From positions 1 through 5,834 of the forward strand of contig JAFYLV010000011.1 in the NCBI GenBank assembly GCA_017556885.1: 5,834 bases of DNA, read 5' to 3'. Position 1 is the first letter of the stretch. Each line of letters begins with the position of its first letter. Below are positions 5,673 to 5,834 of this stretch, one piece after another. The notes beneath the pieces were generated by a model. It worked only from the letters and a program-made list of their open reading frames with translations, did not search any database and was not told where the DNA came from. A program made the translations under genes and the position numbers. The DNA is from Clostridia bacterium. GTDB lineage: Bacteria; Bacillota; Clostridia; Oscillospirales; QAMX01.

Positions 5673-5834
5673 TTACTTGTCCAGCAGGCAGGCGCTGCCG
5701 GGCAGCTCGAGGCCCTCGAGGAACTCCAGGGAAGCGCCGCCGCCGGTGGAGATGTGGGTGATGCGGTCGGCATAGCCGCTGCTCTTCACGGCGGACACGC
5801 TGTCGCCGCCGCCCACGATGGTGGTACCGTTCAC
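5673..5834 (-). CDS. pgk: Phosphoglycerate kinase, C-terminal end (5' part outside window)
   Basis: This is the last 53 codons of phosphoglycerate kinase, which transfers phosphate from 1,3-bisphosphoglycerate to ADP. The stop TAA is the complement of 5673-5675 and the frame is open to the window edge. The visible protein carries the nucleotide-binding TTIVGGGDSVSAV motif and the very conserved ITHISTGGGASLEFLEG segment, ending LELPGSACLLDK. Both glycine-rich motifs are diagnostic, so identity is secure. About 340 residues should lie to the right, most likely preceded by the gap gene, though that cannot be seen here. Confidence 0.96.
   Translation of the reverse strand: MNGTTIVGGGDSVSAVKSSGYADRITHISTGGGASLEFLEGLELPGSACLLDK

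Overview
The window is a compact bacterial chromosomal segment. It looks like a Firmicutes relative, possibly one of the Negativicutes (a Selenomonas-like genome). That placement is inferred from the pgk-tpiA-gpmI-secG order, purine-rich Shine-Dalgarno sites and strong sigma-A-type promoters; it was not checked by any search. No phage, transposon, CRISPR, tRNA or rRNA sequence was seen. The genes fall into three transcription blocks separated by two bidirectional terminators and one divergent promoter region.

Block 1 (1-228) is the 3' end of rplS (ribosomal protein L19), reading right and closed by a perfect 15-bp terminator hairpin. The same hairpin serves the gene converging on it.

Block 2 (240-2857) is a small metabolic island. 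A leftward AEC-family membrane transporter and a rightward glycerate kinase start from back-to-back promoters whose -35 boxes are only 6 bp apart. The kinase is followed after one base by a GTG-started deaminase of the cytidine/blasticidin-S deaminase fold. The layout suggests the transporter brings in an organic acid, possibly glycerate, and the kinase converts glycerate to phosphoglycerate for lower glycolysis. The deaminase keeps its zinc and catalytic residues but has changed the ribose-binding positions of classical cytidine deaminases, so its substrate is uncertain.

Block 3 (2910-5834) is a leftward glycolytic operon: the 3' end of pgk, then tpiA, gpmI and secG, closed by a second bidirectional 15-bp hairpin. 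pgk, tpiA and gpmI act around the triose-phosphate and phosphoglycerate steps. secG is a subunit of the Sec translocon carried at the end of the transcript. A GC-rich hairpin without a U-run sits between pgk and tpiA, and gpmI begins with TTG behind a strong ribosome binding site.

The window is mostly ordinary housekeeping DNA. The points most worth checking are the substrate of the deaminase, the role of the transporter-kinase divergent control region, and the pgk-tpiA hairpin. I see no convincing evidence of a wholly new system.
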